Assembly (NCBI GenBank): GCA_019136515.1
Contig: JAGVUB010000158.1
Location: forward strand, 1-64,000
Source of the DNA: Verrucomicrobiota bacterium
Lineage (GTDB): Bacteria; Verrucomicrobiota; Verrucomicrobiia; Opitutales; Opitutaceae
Length of the DNA stretch: 64,000 nt
Direction: 5' to 3'
The notes beneath the pieces were generated by a model. The model did not search any database and was not told the DNA's origin. It saw nothing but the letters and a program-made list of their open reading frames with translations. Made by a program: the position numbers and the translations under genes. Numbering within the stretch: the first letter of the stretch is position 1; each line of letters opens with the position of its first letter. Shown here in pieces: positions 38,201 through 45,712 of this stretch.

Positions 38201-39011
38201 AGAGACGCTTCGTCCGGTCATAGGAGGGCTTTCGGTCGAAGTGGCGCTCGTCGTAGAGCGCAGCGCCGTAGATCGCCAGCTTGTCCTTGATCAGGGGCTG
38301 GTTGAAGCTGAGGCTCGAGCGGAAGGATCCATACTGGTCGAAGCGGAACGCCACCCGCGCGTTCTGCCGCACGAGGTTCGCCGAAGCTGTGCTCTGGTTG
38401 GCGATACCCGCCGGACTGCCGAGGCCGAACAGCATCGAATTCGGGCCACGGCTGATTTCCACCGACTGGGTGTTGTATGCGTCGAACGGAACCGCGGCGA
38501 TGGACGGGTAGTAGTTGATCGCCGAACTCGGAGTGCCGAGGCCGCGCACGCGATTGGCGCCCGCCACCGTGTAGGAGGCGACGGAGTTGCCCTGCGTGCC
38601 GCCGGCGTTCACGTCAAGCACACCGTCGCCACGCATGCTCTGGGTACCCGGGGTATAGGTGAGCGATCCTTCGGTGTTCACCTCGTACCGGAAGATGTCG
38701 TTCAGGTCGGTCGACGCCGTATCTTCCATCTGCTGCATCGTGATGACCGAGATCGATGCACCGAGGTCGGCGAGATTCGTGTTCAGGCGGCTACCAGCAA
38801 GCGTGTTCGCCGCATAGTAGCCCTTGTCTGCACTCGCGGTCACCTCGAACGGCGACAGCACGACGATCTCTTCTTCGCCGGCAGCGGGCTCGGGCGGCGT
38901 GGCGGCAGGCGCGGCCTGCTGCGCCAGACCACACGTTGTGGCGGACAAGGCGAGCAACGATACCGGCAGGTATCGATTGCGCGTTTTTGAGGTATGCTTG
39001 TATCGGGTCAT
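35217..39011 (-). CDS. TonB-dependent outer membrane receptor
   Basis: 1264 residues. A signal peptide (RYLPVSLLALSATTCGLAQ) is followed by an acidic linker and the TonB-box-like EEIVVLSPFEVTASADKGYY. The plug domain has GSRLNTNLADLGASISVITM, the EDTASTDLNDIFRY loop and VEISRGPNSMLFGLGSPAG. The long beta-barrel ends VLTTTFDF, the terminal aromatic expected of outer membrane proteins. It should import oligosaccharides larger than porins allow, powered by TonB-ExbBD. No SusD lipoprotein gene neighbours it, unlike Bacteroidota pectin loci; this SusD-less form is usual for Opitutaceae. A strong terminator follows. Confidence 0.95.
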   Translation of the reverse strand: MTRYKHTSKTRNRYLPVSLLALSATTCGLAQQAAPAATPPEPAAGEEEIVVLSPFEVTASADKGYYAANTLAGSRLNTNLADLGASISVITMQQMEDTASTDLNDIFRYEVNTEGSLTYTPGTQSMRGDGVLDVNAGGTQGNSVASYTVAGANRVRGLGTPSSAINYYPSIAAVPFDAYNTQSVEISRGPNSMLFGLGSPAGIANQSTASANLVRQNARVAFRFDQYGSFRSSLSFNQPLIKDKLAIYGAALYDERHFDRKPSYDRTKRLYGAITFKPFKGTTIKANVESYDNDNRRPNTLTPRDFVTQWNLAGQPYYDPTTHKIMSLATGKALSMVVDNASSPYANDLRNFIATLPGYDASKWNSAKTTYNGVNVFGTNWTAVAPSGVPAYVAGQPFANSLFVPGITTSTALAGRNVMQIADGELQSWYQPTYAYTYYTGWGTSASPTAYPTKYPSAANVWANSTWADIYTRTYTQSNGWTGYGNGIKDGAYKYPGVTDKSIYDWTEVNLNSMNFGSQRNTNYNVELDQALPWDLHLNAGWFRQDFFQRTNYTVAQMNVATLYVDTNLTQPDGSPNPYFGKPYVSDDNPDSYITENLDDHYRAMLAWTPDFTRNKGWSKWLGRHQVLGMWSRDETMMTSVRQRLGFVSAGSDAAKYRFLNNQNDNADGTPSGWAFVTGNTLRRSYYLASPDDPNGVVTRSAGYWDDLTYSGNISTYDYDTSSFQPMGVTTSFVDMDAGTARNQRIVDSLSAGITSYLWNDRIIATFGVRQDKFKARVTNTGTAAVKDSDGNVIAEAITAGDKFVDGYFNRDLLFNRWGPYSELTGTTRTIGGVFRPFKGWTAVESRASGGSGFWQFVRSFGLSYNKSGNFNPPGSALGDFYGKILPKPTGDGEDYGFQFSLFDEKLFARVTWFKASNTNENVALPTSGARVRDLVDSTLFRNWCRTIARINMGDDPTTQAWNDTIPANSPKELAIQAAAEEIWQLPYNYYVLPYTVGATRNAEAEGMEVEINYTPTPGWTMKATFGKQDTKYTNLYPEIEPWLAQRMAVWTSAKASDYLLPQYQHFATYETYAASGDGRAVDLTNFWSSYGYDSNVFPEKTSANPEAYFNGVVQPLLTLDRDMNGQSAQGQRKYRAAFITSYAFEQGRLKGFAVGGGERWESKAVIGYYGKASGVNLYNGVPVMDMSDITRPIYDKEHYYTDLWISYKRPIYKGKVQMKIQLNVNNVFESGGLRPVAVNYDGTPYSFRIVDPRQFVLTTTFDF

Positions 39012-39420
39012 GGATGTGCTTGTTTTTCGACGGAAGCGATTCTCGGTGGTGTGGGGTGGATGCAGACACCGCGGGGATATGGGCTCGCACCCTATGCGAA
39101 ACAACGGGGCCTGCAAAAACCACTGGGGTTGGTCTGTCGGTTCCCCGCATAGAAGCTCCCCCGTTTTTCCTGACAACCGCACCCCCATCAGACAGTCCGC
39201 ATCGCTCCGCCCCATACCCACGCCGTGGGAGGAGGATCACCCCATCCAACACGCAACGAGCCCCGGTCGCCTCCAACTGCGCCGTGCTCTTGACGGTCCG
39301 AGATCCTGCCGGTTGGCCGATGATCCCGGTCCGTGCGACGGTCACCGCGCCACACGCCGCCGCCCAACCCCGCGCCACACCGGCAACACCCCGCTCCCCC
39401 ACTTCGCCGACGCTTCCGCC
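39012..39420. promoter_or_regulatory. Divergent intergenic region, TonB receptor / esterase
   Basis: 409 bp with no gene. It must carry promoters for two divergent transcription units. A 7-bp inverted pair CTATGCG / CGCATAG lies about 45 bp apart near 39091-39152, and the segment 39100-39180 is A/C-rich compared with its surroundings. No confident -35/-10 or regulator site could be read. The esterase frame is open here but shows no conserved protein sequence. Confidence 0.4.
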
Positions 39421-40389
39421 ATGTCTACCCTCCGCCTGCTTCTCGTCGCTATCCCCGCCCTCTCCGCCACTATGTTGACCGCCCTCCCCGCACCGTCGAC
39501 CGGCAACCGGCCACCGGTCACCGTTCCCGCCGCCACTCCCACGACTGTCCCGCTCTGGCCGGAGGGCGTTCCTGATGCCCGACCCGAGATCGGACCCGAA
39601 CAGGTCGATGCCAACGGCAAGGTCACGCGTATCGCCGAGCCCACGCTCACGATCGTTCCGCCCGCCATCGACCGGCCCAACGGCACCGCGGTGATCATCT
39701 GCCCGGGCGGCGGCTACGTCGGTCTCTCCCGCCAACGCGAGGGCTTCCAGTATGCCAACTGGCTCAGCACGCTCGGCGTCACCGCGTTCGTGCTCACCAA
39801 CCGGGTCGGCGACTACGGCCACCCGGCCCCCCTGCAGGACGTGCTCCGTGCCGTCCGCCTCGTGCGCTCCCGCGCTGTCGAATTCCGTATCGATCCGTCC
39901 CGCGTCGGAGTGATGGGCAGCTCGGCCGGCGGACACCTCGCCGCCTGCGCCGGCACGCTCTTCGACCACCCGGCCGGCCGGACCGGCGCCGCGTTGGACG
40001 CCGTATCCGCCCGTCCGGACTTCCTGCTCCTGATGTACCCGGTCATCACCCTCGACGATCCGGTCGCCCATGCCGGTTCGCGGCGGGCGTTGCTCGGCGC
40101 ACAACCAGCGCCCGAGCTGCTCCGCCTGCTCTCCGTCGAGAAACAGGTCACGGCCGCCACGCCGCCGACCCTGCTCATCCATACCCAGGAGGACCAGAGC
40201 GTCCCGGTCGAGAACAGCATCCTCTTCTTCCAGGCGCTCACCCGCGCCCGCGTGCCCGCCGAGATGTATCTTTTCGAGCACGGCGGCCACGGCATGGGCA
40301 TGCGCGACGGCCTCGGCACCGCCTCCGACTGGCCCCGCCGCGCCGAGGAATGGCTCCGCGCCCGCGGGTTGCTCACGTCCGCCCGTTAG
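39421..40389 (+). CDS. Secreted alpha/beta-hydrolase, acetylesterase type
   Basis: 322 residues. Signal peptide MSTLRLLLVAIPALSATMLTA, then a short repeat-encoded linker (PSTGNRPPVTVPAATPTT) from in-frame heptanucleotide units at 39491-39525. The hydrolase core has the oxyanion motif CPGGGYVGLS, the nucleophile elbow GVMGSSAGGHLA, and acid and base in HTQEDQSVPVEN and FEHGGHGMGM. It resembles BD-FAE/Axe-type acetyl xylan or pectin acetylesterases and would deacetylate pectic oligosaccharides. The ATG at 39421 is chosen for the signal peptide. It starts the plus-strand half of the pectin region. Confidence 0.88.
   Translation: MSTLRLLLVAIPALSATMLTALPAPSTGNRPPVTVPAATPTTVPLWPEGVPDARPEIGPEQVDANGKVTRIAEPTLTIVPPAIDRPNGTAVIICPGGGYVGLSRQREGFQYANWLSTLGVTAFVLTNRVGDYGHPAPLQDVLRAVRLVRSRAVEFRIDPSRVGVMGSSAGGHLAACAGTLFDHPAGRTGAALDAVSARPDFLLLMYPVITLDDPVAHAGSRRALLGAQPAPELLRLLSVEKQVTAATPPTLLIHTQEDQSVPVENSILFFQALTRARVPAEMYLFEHGGHGMGMRDGLGTASDWPRRAEEWLRARGLLTSAR
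39491..39525 (+). repeat. In-frame heptanucleotide tract in the esterase gene
   Basis: Five 7-bp units (CACCGTC, GACCGGC, AACCGGC, CACCGGT, CACCGTT) directly after the signal-peptide codons. Confidence 0.75.
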
Positions 40390-40468
40390 CCGTCCGTTCT
40401 CCGGGTTCCGCCTTCCGTTCGGAGTCTCTTTCCAGTGTCCGCCTTCCGGTCTCCTCCCGATTTTTCCC

Positions 40469-41866
40469 ATGCACCGCCCCGCCGCCCTCGCCTTCGTCCT
40501 TCTCCCCGCGGCCGCCCTCGCCGCGACCGCACCAACCGCCGACAAGCCCGAACCCGCCGTGGCGTTGTCCCAACTCCAGGCGGGCCGCGTCGCTCCCGCC
40601 TACCCGGTTCCCTACGAACTTGCGAGCGTCGACCAGATCGAGGCGGTTCTCTCTCGCATCCACAGTTATCTCACAACAGCCAGCCCCGTTCGGATCGTCG
40701 ACCGCGACACCAAGCAACCCGCGGCCGACCTCGCCCACCTGCCGCCCCACCCCGGTCTCGCCCGCACCGACTTCCTCCTCACCAGCTACGAATGGGGCGT
40801 CACCTACGCCGGCATGCTCCACGCCGCCACTGCCACCGGCGACCCGCGCTTCACCGCCTACGTCGACGAACGCCTCCATGCCGTAACCACCCTCGCGGCG
40901 CATCTCCGGCAACACCCGGTCGCCTACGACGACCTGCCGCCGCGCGACCGCAACCTCGTGCTGCGCGGCGTGCTCCACCCGCAGACGCTCGACGACAGCG
41001 GCGCAATGGCCGCGGCGATGATCAAGGCCGCCCGCGCCGGCCTCCGGCCCGATCAGCTCCGCCCCTGGATCGACAACTACCTCACCTGGATTCGCACGGG
41101 CCAGTATCGTTTCGCCGACGGCACCCTCGCCCGCAACCGCCCCATGCCCAACTCGCTCTGGCTCGACGACCTCTACATGAGCGTCCCCGCGCTTGCGCAG
41201 ATGGGCGCGCTCACCGGCGACACCACCTGCATCGACGACGCCGTGAAGCAGATCCTCCAGTTCTCCGCCCGGATGTTCGTCCCCGAGCGCGGCCTCTACC
41301 GCCACGGCTGGGTGGAGAGCATGGAGCCGCACCCGTATTTCCCGTGGGCCCGTGCGAACGGCTGGGCGGTCGTCGCCATGGCGGAACTGCTCGAGGTGCT
41401 GCCCGCCGAGCACCCTGGCCGCGCCAGCGTTCTCGCCCAGTATCGCGCCCACGTCGCCGGCCTCGCCGCCGTGCAGGATGCCTCCGGCCTCTGGCACCAG
41501 CTGCTCGACCGTCCGGATACCTATCTGGAGACCTCCGCCTCCGCGATGTTCGTCTACGCCATCGCCCGCGGCATCAATCGCGGCTGGCTCGATGCCAAGG
41601 CCTACGGCCCGATGGCCGCCATCGGCTGGAACGCTGTTGCCGCAAAGGTCAACGCGACCGGACAGGTCGAGGGCACCTGCGTCGGCACCGGCATGGGATT
41701 CGAGCCGATGTTCTACGCCTACCGGCCAACCAGCCCCCTCGCCGCCCACGGATACGGTCCCGTCCTGCTCGCCGGCGCCGAGATGATCGTCCTTCGCCAA
41801 GGCGCCGGCGCCTTGGCCGTCATCCACGACGGCGGCCTGCACTTCGACCGCGCCACTGGCCACTGA
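40469..41866 (+). CDS. Secreted GH105 unsaturated glucuronyl/rhamnogalacturonyl hydrolase
   Basis: 465 residues. Signal peptide MHRPAALAFVLLPAAALAAT, then an (alpha/alpha)6 barrel with SLWLDDLYMSVPALAQMG, EPHPYFPWARANGWAVVAMAELLEVLP and TYLETSASAMFVYAIARGINRGW, the GH105 signature set. It removes the 4,5-unsaturated uronic acid from lyase products. Being exported, it complements the signal-less GH105 at 20716. The leader before the ATG is a pyrimidine-rich stretch without a Shine-Dalgarno sequence. A REP pair follows 5 bp after the stop. Confidence 0.92.
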   Translation: MHRPAALAFVLLPAAALAATAPTADKPEPAVALSQLQAGRVAPAYPVPYELASVDQIEAVLSRIHSYLTTASPVRIVDRDTKQPAADLAHLPPHPGLARTDFLLTSYEWGVTYAGMLHAATATGDPRFTAYVDERLHAVTTLAAHLRQHPVAYDDLPPRDRNLVLRGVLHPQTLDDSGAMAAAMIKAARAGLRPDQLRPWIDNYLTWIRTGQYRFADGTLARNRPMPNSLWLDDLYMSVPALAQMGALTGDTTCIDDAVKQILQFSARMFVPERGLYRHGWVESMEPHPYFPWARANGWAVVAMAELLEVLPAEHPGRASVLAQYRAHVAGLAAVQDASGLWHQLLDRPDTYLETSASAMFVYAIARGINRGWLDAKAYGPMAAIGWNAVAAKVNATGQVEGTCVGTGMGFEPMFYAYRPTSPLAAHGYGPVLLAGAEMIVLRQGAGALAVIHDGGLHFDRATGH

Positions 41867-41871
41867 GCCCA

Positions 41872-41972
41872 GTAGGTCCGGTCTCCAACCGGACACCCCC
41901 GATACCAGTCCTCGCCTCTCGCCCACCACCACCCAGCAGCACCCGCCGCAACGGGTCGGAGACCGGTCCTAC
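41872..41972. repeat. GTAGGTCCGG REP pair, copy 3
   Basis: Left arm GTAGGTCCGGTCTCCAACC, right arm GTCGGAGACCGGTCCTAC. The interior shares ATACCAG with other copies. Confidence 0.88.
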
Positions 41973-42067
41973 CCATCGTCCCCCCACCACCGGCCGCCCG
42001 CCGTTCCAGTTTTCCTGATTTCCACAGTCTCCCGCCGCCGTCCGTCGGCATCCCACCGACCTCCGCC

Positions 42068-42102
42068 CAATCGCAAATCGGCAATCCAGAATCGAAATTC
42101 CC
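42068..42102 (+). repeat. Second-family heptanucleotide leader before PL11
   Basis: Five phased 7-mers run exactly up to the start codon: CAATCGC, AAATCGG, CAATCCA, GAATCGA, AATTCCC, then ATG at 42103. There is no Shine-Dalgarno sequence. Confidence 0.8.
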
Positions 42103-44181
42103 ATGCGCCTCCCCCTCTCCCTCCTCGCCTTCTCCACCGCCGTCTCCTTGGCCCATTCTGCCGTACGGCAGAACGCGCCCGCCACACCGGCCACCGACCA
42201 CCGGCCACCGGCCACCGAACTCCGCGTCATGGAGAGTCTCGGCCGCGGTGTCGTCGCCATCCACCAACCCAACGGCGCCGTGTTCGTCTCATGGAGACTC
42301 CTCGCCACCGATCCGGCCGGCACCGCCTTCAACCTCTACCGCACCACCGCCGCTGCCGATCCCTCCCCCGACGCCGGTCCATTCGGCTCGCGCCCCGATT
42401 CCGCCGCCGGCCCGATGAAGCTCAATGCCGAACCATTGCGCGACGTAACTTGGTTTCTCGATACCAACGCCCGCCTCGAACGCGAGACCGCCTATTTCGT
42501 CCGCCCCGTCGTCGACGGCCGCGAGGGCGACCCGAGTGCCGTGTTCACGATCGCCGCCGGCACCCCGCCGCGGCCCTACGTCTCCATCCCGCTCCAGACA
42601 CCCGCCGGCTACACCCCCGGCGACGCCTCCGCCGGCGACCTCGATGGCGATGGCGAATACGAGATCGTCCTCAAGCAGGAGCAGCGCCCCCAGGACAACT
42701 CCCGCCCCGGCCTCACCGGCGAGACCCTCCTCCAAGCCTACAAGCTCGACGGCCGCCACCTCTGGACGATCAACCTCGGCAAAAACATCCGCGAAGGCGC
42801 GCACTACACCCAGTTCATGGTGTACGACCTCGACAGCGACGGCCGCGCCGAGGTCGCCTGCAAGACCGCCGACGGCACCCTCGACGGCACCGGCCAGCCC
42901 ATCGGCGATCCCGCCGCCGACTGGCGTTCCCTCGGTTCCGAGTCCGTCCCCACCACCGACTCCGCCGGCGCCCAGAAAACATCCCAAGGCCTAGTCGCCC
43001 GCACCGAGGGCACCATCCTCCGCGGCCCCGAGTACCTGACCATCTTCGACGGCCGCACCGGCGCCGCGCTCGCCACCACCGCCTACGTTCCCGGCCGCCA
43101 TCCCGACACCCAGGACCCCTCCACCGAGCAGATGAAGGCCGTCTGGGGCGATGGTTACGGCAACCGCTCCGACCGCTTCCTCGCCTGCGTCGCCTACCTC
43201 GACGGGGTTCACCCGAGCCTGGTCATGTGCCGCGGTTACTACACGCGCGCCGTGCTCGCCGCCTGGGACTGGCGCGACGGCAAGCTCTCGCAGCGCTGGG
43301 TCTTCGACTCCGACTCCTCCGAGGCCAACCGCGCCTACCGTGGTCAAGGCAACCACAACCTCTCCGTCGCCGATGTCGATCGCGACGGCCGCGACGAGAT
43401 CGTCTACGGTGCCGCCGTGATCGACGACGACGGCACCGGCCTCTACTCCACCGGCTGGGGTCACGGCGACGCCCTCCACGTCGGCGATCTCGTACCCGCT
43501 AATCCGGGACTCGAAATCTTCGACATCCAGGAACGTTTCGACCAGCAGGGCATGAGCCTGCGCGACGCCGCCACCGGTCGTATCATCTTCACCATCCCCT
43601 CCGTGAAGGCCGACGAGGACGGCGGAGACAAGGGCGAGGGCCCCGGTCGCGGCAACGCCTTCAACATCGATCCCCGCTTCCGCGGCGCCGAGTGCTGGGC
43701 CGCCGGGTCCGGCATGGACGGGCTCTACGCCGCCGACGGCAAACGCCTTCTCGACCGTCGCCCACGCGGTTTCCCCACCAACTTCGGCATCCTCTGGGAC
43801 GGCGATCTGCTCCACGAACTCCTCGACCAGAACCGCATCGTGAAGTGGAACTGGCAGACCGGCACGATCGACCCGCTTCTCGTCGCCCACGCCTGCGTCT
43901 CCAACAACAGCACCAAGGCCACGCCCGCCCTCAGCGCCGATCTCTTCGGCGACTGGCGCGAGGAGGTCGTCTGGCGCACCCGCGACAACAAGGAGCTGCG
44001 CATCTACACCACGACGACCCCGACGAAGCACCGCCTCGTCACGCTCATGCACGACTCCGTCTACCGCCTCGCCATCGCGTGGCAGAACGTCGCCTACAAC
44101 CAGCCGCCGCACCCAAGCTTCTACCTCGACGATTCCGCTCCGCTCCCGCCCGCCCCGCTCATCGCCGTGCCGCGCCAGTAG
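42103..44181 (+). CDS. Secreted rhamnogalacturonan lyase, PL11 family
   Basis: Cleaves the rhamnose-galacturonate backbone of RG-I by beta-elimination. 692 residues. The signal peptide is followed by a repeat-encoded segment (HSAVRQNAPATPATDHRPPA) and then the YesW/YesX-like fold from ELRVMESLGRGVVAI onward. Calcium-site motifs DLDGDGEYEIVLK, DLDSDGRAEVACKTADGT and DVDRDGRDEIVYGA mark the eight-bladed propeller; GWGHGDALHVGDL and NNSTKATPALSADLFGDWREE are typical of PL11. The 18-bp dyad and five heptanucleotide units lie inside the N-terminal codons. The TAG stop belongs to the downstream GTAGGTCCGG repeat. Confidence 0.95.
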   Translation: MRLPLSLLAFSTAVSLAHSAVRQNAPATPATDHRPPATELRVMESLGRGVVAIHQPNGAVFVSWRLLATDPAGTAFNLYRTTAAADPSPDAGPFGSRPDSAAGPMKLNAEPLRDVTWFLDTNARLERETAYFVRPVVDGREGDPSAVFTIAAGTPPRPYVSIPLQTPAGYTPGDASAGDLDGDGEYEIVLKQEQRPQDNSRPGLTGETLLQAYKLDGRHLWTINLGKNIREGAHYTQFMVYDLDSDGRAEVACKTADGTLDGTGQPIGDPAADWRSLGSESVPTTDSAGAQKTSQGLVARTEGTILRGPEYLTIFDGRTGAALATTAYVPGRHPDTQDPSTEQMKAVWGDGYGNRSDRFLACVAYLDGVHPSLVMCRGYYTRAVLAAWDWRDGKLSQRWVFDSDSSEANRAYRGQGNHNLSVADVDRDGRDEIVYGAAVIDDDGTGLYSTGWGHGDALHVGDLVPANPGLEIFDIQERFDQQGMSLRDAATGRIIFTIPSVKADEDGGDKGEGPGRGNAFNIDPRFRGAECWAAGSGMDGLYAADGKRLLDRRPRGFPTNFGILWDGDLLHELLDQNRIVKWNWQTGTIDPLLVAHACVSNNSTKATPALSADLFGDWREEVVWRTRDNKELRIYTTTTPTKHRLVTLMHDSVYRLAIAWQNVAYNQPPHPSFYLDDSAPLPPAPLIAVPRQ
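42156..42173 (+). repeat. 18-bp dyad inside the PL11 N-terminal codons
   Basis: TTCTGCCGTACGGCAGAA, identical to the intergenic copy at 1453, here encoding part of HSAVRQN. Confidence 0.88.
42184..42218 (+). repeat. In-frame heptanucleotide tract in PL11
   Basis: Five units ACACCGG, CCACCGA, CCACCGG, CCACCGG, CCACCGA, just before the mature domain. Confidence 0.85.
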
Positions 44182-44282
44182 GTCCGGTCTTCGACCGGAC
44201 ACCCTCGATACCAGCCACCGCACCACGCCCCGCGTCGTCCGACCCAGCATTATCCACCGCGACCGGTCGGAGACCGGCCCTA
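44178..44282. repeat. GTAGGTCCGG REP pair, copy 4 (supplies PL11 stop)
   Basis: Left arm starts in the final codons of PL11 (GCCAGTAGGTCCGG). The right arm reads GACCGGTCGGAGACCGGCCC. The interior contains CCTCGATACCAGCC, close to copies at 45500 and 51286. Confidence 0.9.
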
Positions 44283-44334
44283 CGCACCGATCCCGCCCGC
44301 TGCGGGACGCCGAGCTCCAGCTCGGTCATCCGCC

Positions 44335-44420
44335 CAATCGCCGATCGGCAATCTCAGATCGAAGATCCTCCGCGGCACCCGCCCATTCCGCCCGCTCCGC
44401 AATCCGAAATCCGCAATCCC
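44335..44420 (+). repeat. Second-family heptanucleotide leader before GH43
   Basis: CAATCGC, CGATCGG, CAATCTC, AGATCGA, AGATCCT at 44335-44369. CGCTCCG, CAATCCG, AAATCCG, CAATCCC then run up to the ATG at 44421. Confidence 0.8.
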
Positions 44421-45503
44421 ATGCGCCGCCTGATCCCTTCCGTCGTGCTTCCGTTTCTCGTCGTGGTCCTGCCGGCGCACTCCGGGCAAAGTTCACCGGC
44501 CATTGGCGCCCGGCCACAGGACACCCGCAACCGACAACCGTCCGCCGCCCACCGTTCACCGTCCACCGATAGCGCCGCGTCCACCGCCATGGCCACCAAC
44601 CCCATCGTCTCCCACCTCTTCACCGCCGATCCGGCCGCGCGAGTCTTCGGCGACCGCCTCTATGTCTACACCTCGCATGACGAGAAGGACGCCACCTACT
44701 TCGACATGTTCGACTGGCGGCTCTTCTCCACCGCCGACCTCGCCACTTGGCAGGACCACGGCTCGGTCTTCGGCCTGACGGGGTTCGCGTGGGCCGAGAA
44801 GTGGGCCTGGGCGCCCGACGCCGTGCACGCCAACGGCCGCTACTACCTCTTCCTTCCCACCGACCGCGCCCGCATCGGCGTCGCGGTCGGCGACTCGCCC
44901 ACCGGCCCCTTCCGCGACGCCATCGGCCGCCCGCTGCTCGACAAGGCCCTGATGCCCGAGGTCGGCCCCGAGCCGATCGACCCCGCCGTCCTCCTCGACG
45001 ACGACGGCACCGCGTACCTGTATTTCGGATGCCGTTTCCCCAAGTTTGTGAAGCTCGCCCCCTCGCTCACCGAGCTTGCCGGTCCCGTGCAAGATGTCGC
45101 GTTGCTCGATCCACAGGGCAACCCCGTTCCCGTCGCCGCACCCGAGAAACAACCCGCGCTCCCCATGGGCTACGGCGAGGCGCCGTTCCTCTTCAAACGC
45201 GAGGGCCGCTACTACTTCGTCTACTCCAACGGCTGGGCCAAGGAGTCGACGCTCGTCTACGCCATCGGCGACTCGCCGACCGGTCCATTCACCTACCAGG
45301 GCGAGGTGATGAAGCACGTGCCCTGCGTCACCCACCACGGCTCCGTCGTCGCCTTCCGCGGCAAGTGGTACGTCGTCTACCACACCAGCGAGCTCTCCGG
45401 CGGGAACATGTTCCGCCGCGCGGTCTGCATCGACGAACTCACCTTCGACTCCTCCGGCCGGATCATCCCCGTCATCGCGACTCCGTCCGCGAGGACCCCG
45501 TAG
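44421..45503 (+). CDS. Secreted GH43 glycosidase with repeat-encoded linker
   Basis: 360 residues. Signal peptide MRRLIPSVVLPFLVVVLPAHS is followed by a 35-residue linker encoded by heptanucleotide repeats (ARPQDTRNRQPSAAHRSPST). The five-bladed propeller begins at NPIVSHLFTADPAARVFGD, with the base Asp in TADPAAR. The pKa-modulating Asp is in IDPAVLLDDDG, and the acid Glu in GYGEAPFLFKREG. It probably acts on arabinan, xylan or galactan decorations of pectin; the exact linkage is uncertain. An in-frame ATG at 44589 (MATNPIVSH) would drop the signal peptide and linker and is less likely. The stop TAG is part of a GTAGGTCCGG repeat. Confidence 0.88.
   Translation: MRRLIPSVVLPFLVVVLPAHSGQSSPAIGARPQDTRNRQPSAAHRSPSTDSAASTAMATNPIVSHLFTADPAARVFGDRLYVYTSHDEKDATYFDMFDWRLFSTADLATWQDHGSVFGLTGFAWAEKWAWAPDAVHANGRYYLFLPTDRARIGVAVGDSPTGPFRDAIGRPLLDKALMPEVGPEPIDPAVLLDDDGTAYLYFGCRFPKFVKLAPSLTELAGPVQDVALLDPQGNPVPVAAPEKQPALPMGYGEAPFLFKREGRYYFVYSNGWAKESTLVYAIGDSPTGPFTYQGEVMKHVPCVTHHGSVVAFRGKWYVVYHTSELSGGNMFRRAVCIDELTFDSSGRIIPVIATPSARTP
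44491..44570 (+). repeat. In-frame heptanucleotide tract in GH43
   Basis: About 80 bp of degenerate CCACCGN/CAACCGN units between the signal peptide and catalytic domain. Confidence 0.8.
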
Positions 45504-45604
45504 GTCCGGTCTCCGACCGGGCCGCCCCGGCTCCAGCCCACGCACCACAACTCGCGCCGTTCCACCCTGCATCATCCGCCGCGACCGGTCACAGACCGGT
45601 CCTA
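45500..45604. repeat. GTAGGTCCGG REP pair, copy 5 (supplies GH43 stop)
   Basis: Left arm GTAGGTCCGGTCTCCGACC at the GH43 stop, right arm GACCGGTCACAGACCGGTCC. Confidence 0.88.
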
Positions 45605-45712
45605 CGCACCGTTTCAACCCTCCAATTTTGTGTTTGGCGTTGAACGTCCGAAGTTCCTCGCGTCTCCGCCAGTTGCAGTTCGGCGCTTCGAAACCGCAAC
45701 TTCCATCCTCCC

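Noticed and set aside
36000-39000. Long plus-strand frames opposite the TonB receptor gene
   Set aside because: Antisense shadows; the minus strand has plug, barrel and terminal Phe signatures.
39012-39420. N-terminal extension of the esterase frame into the divergent region
   Set aside because: No conserved residues, and the signal peptide begins at the ATG at 39421.
44589-44600. Alternative ATG (MATNPIVSH) as the GH43 start
   Set aside because: It would remove a good signal peptide; export is expected for this enzyme, though it remains a fallback.
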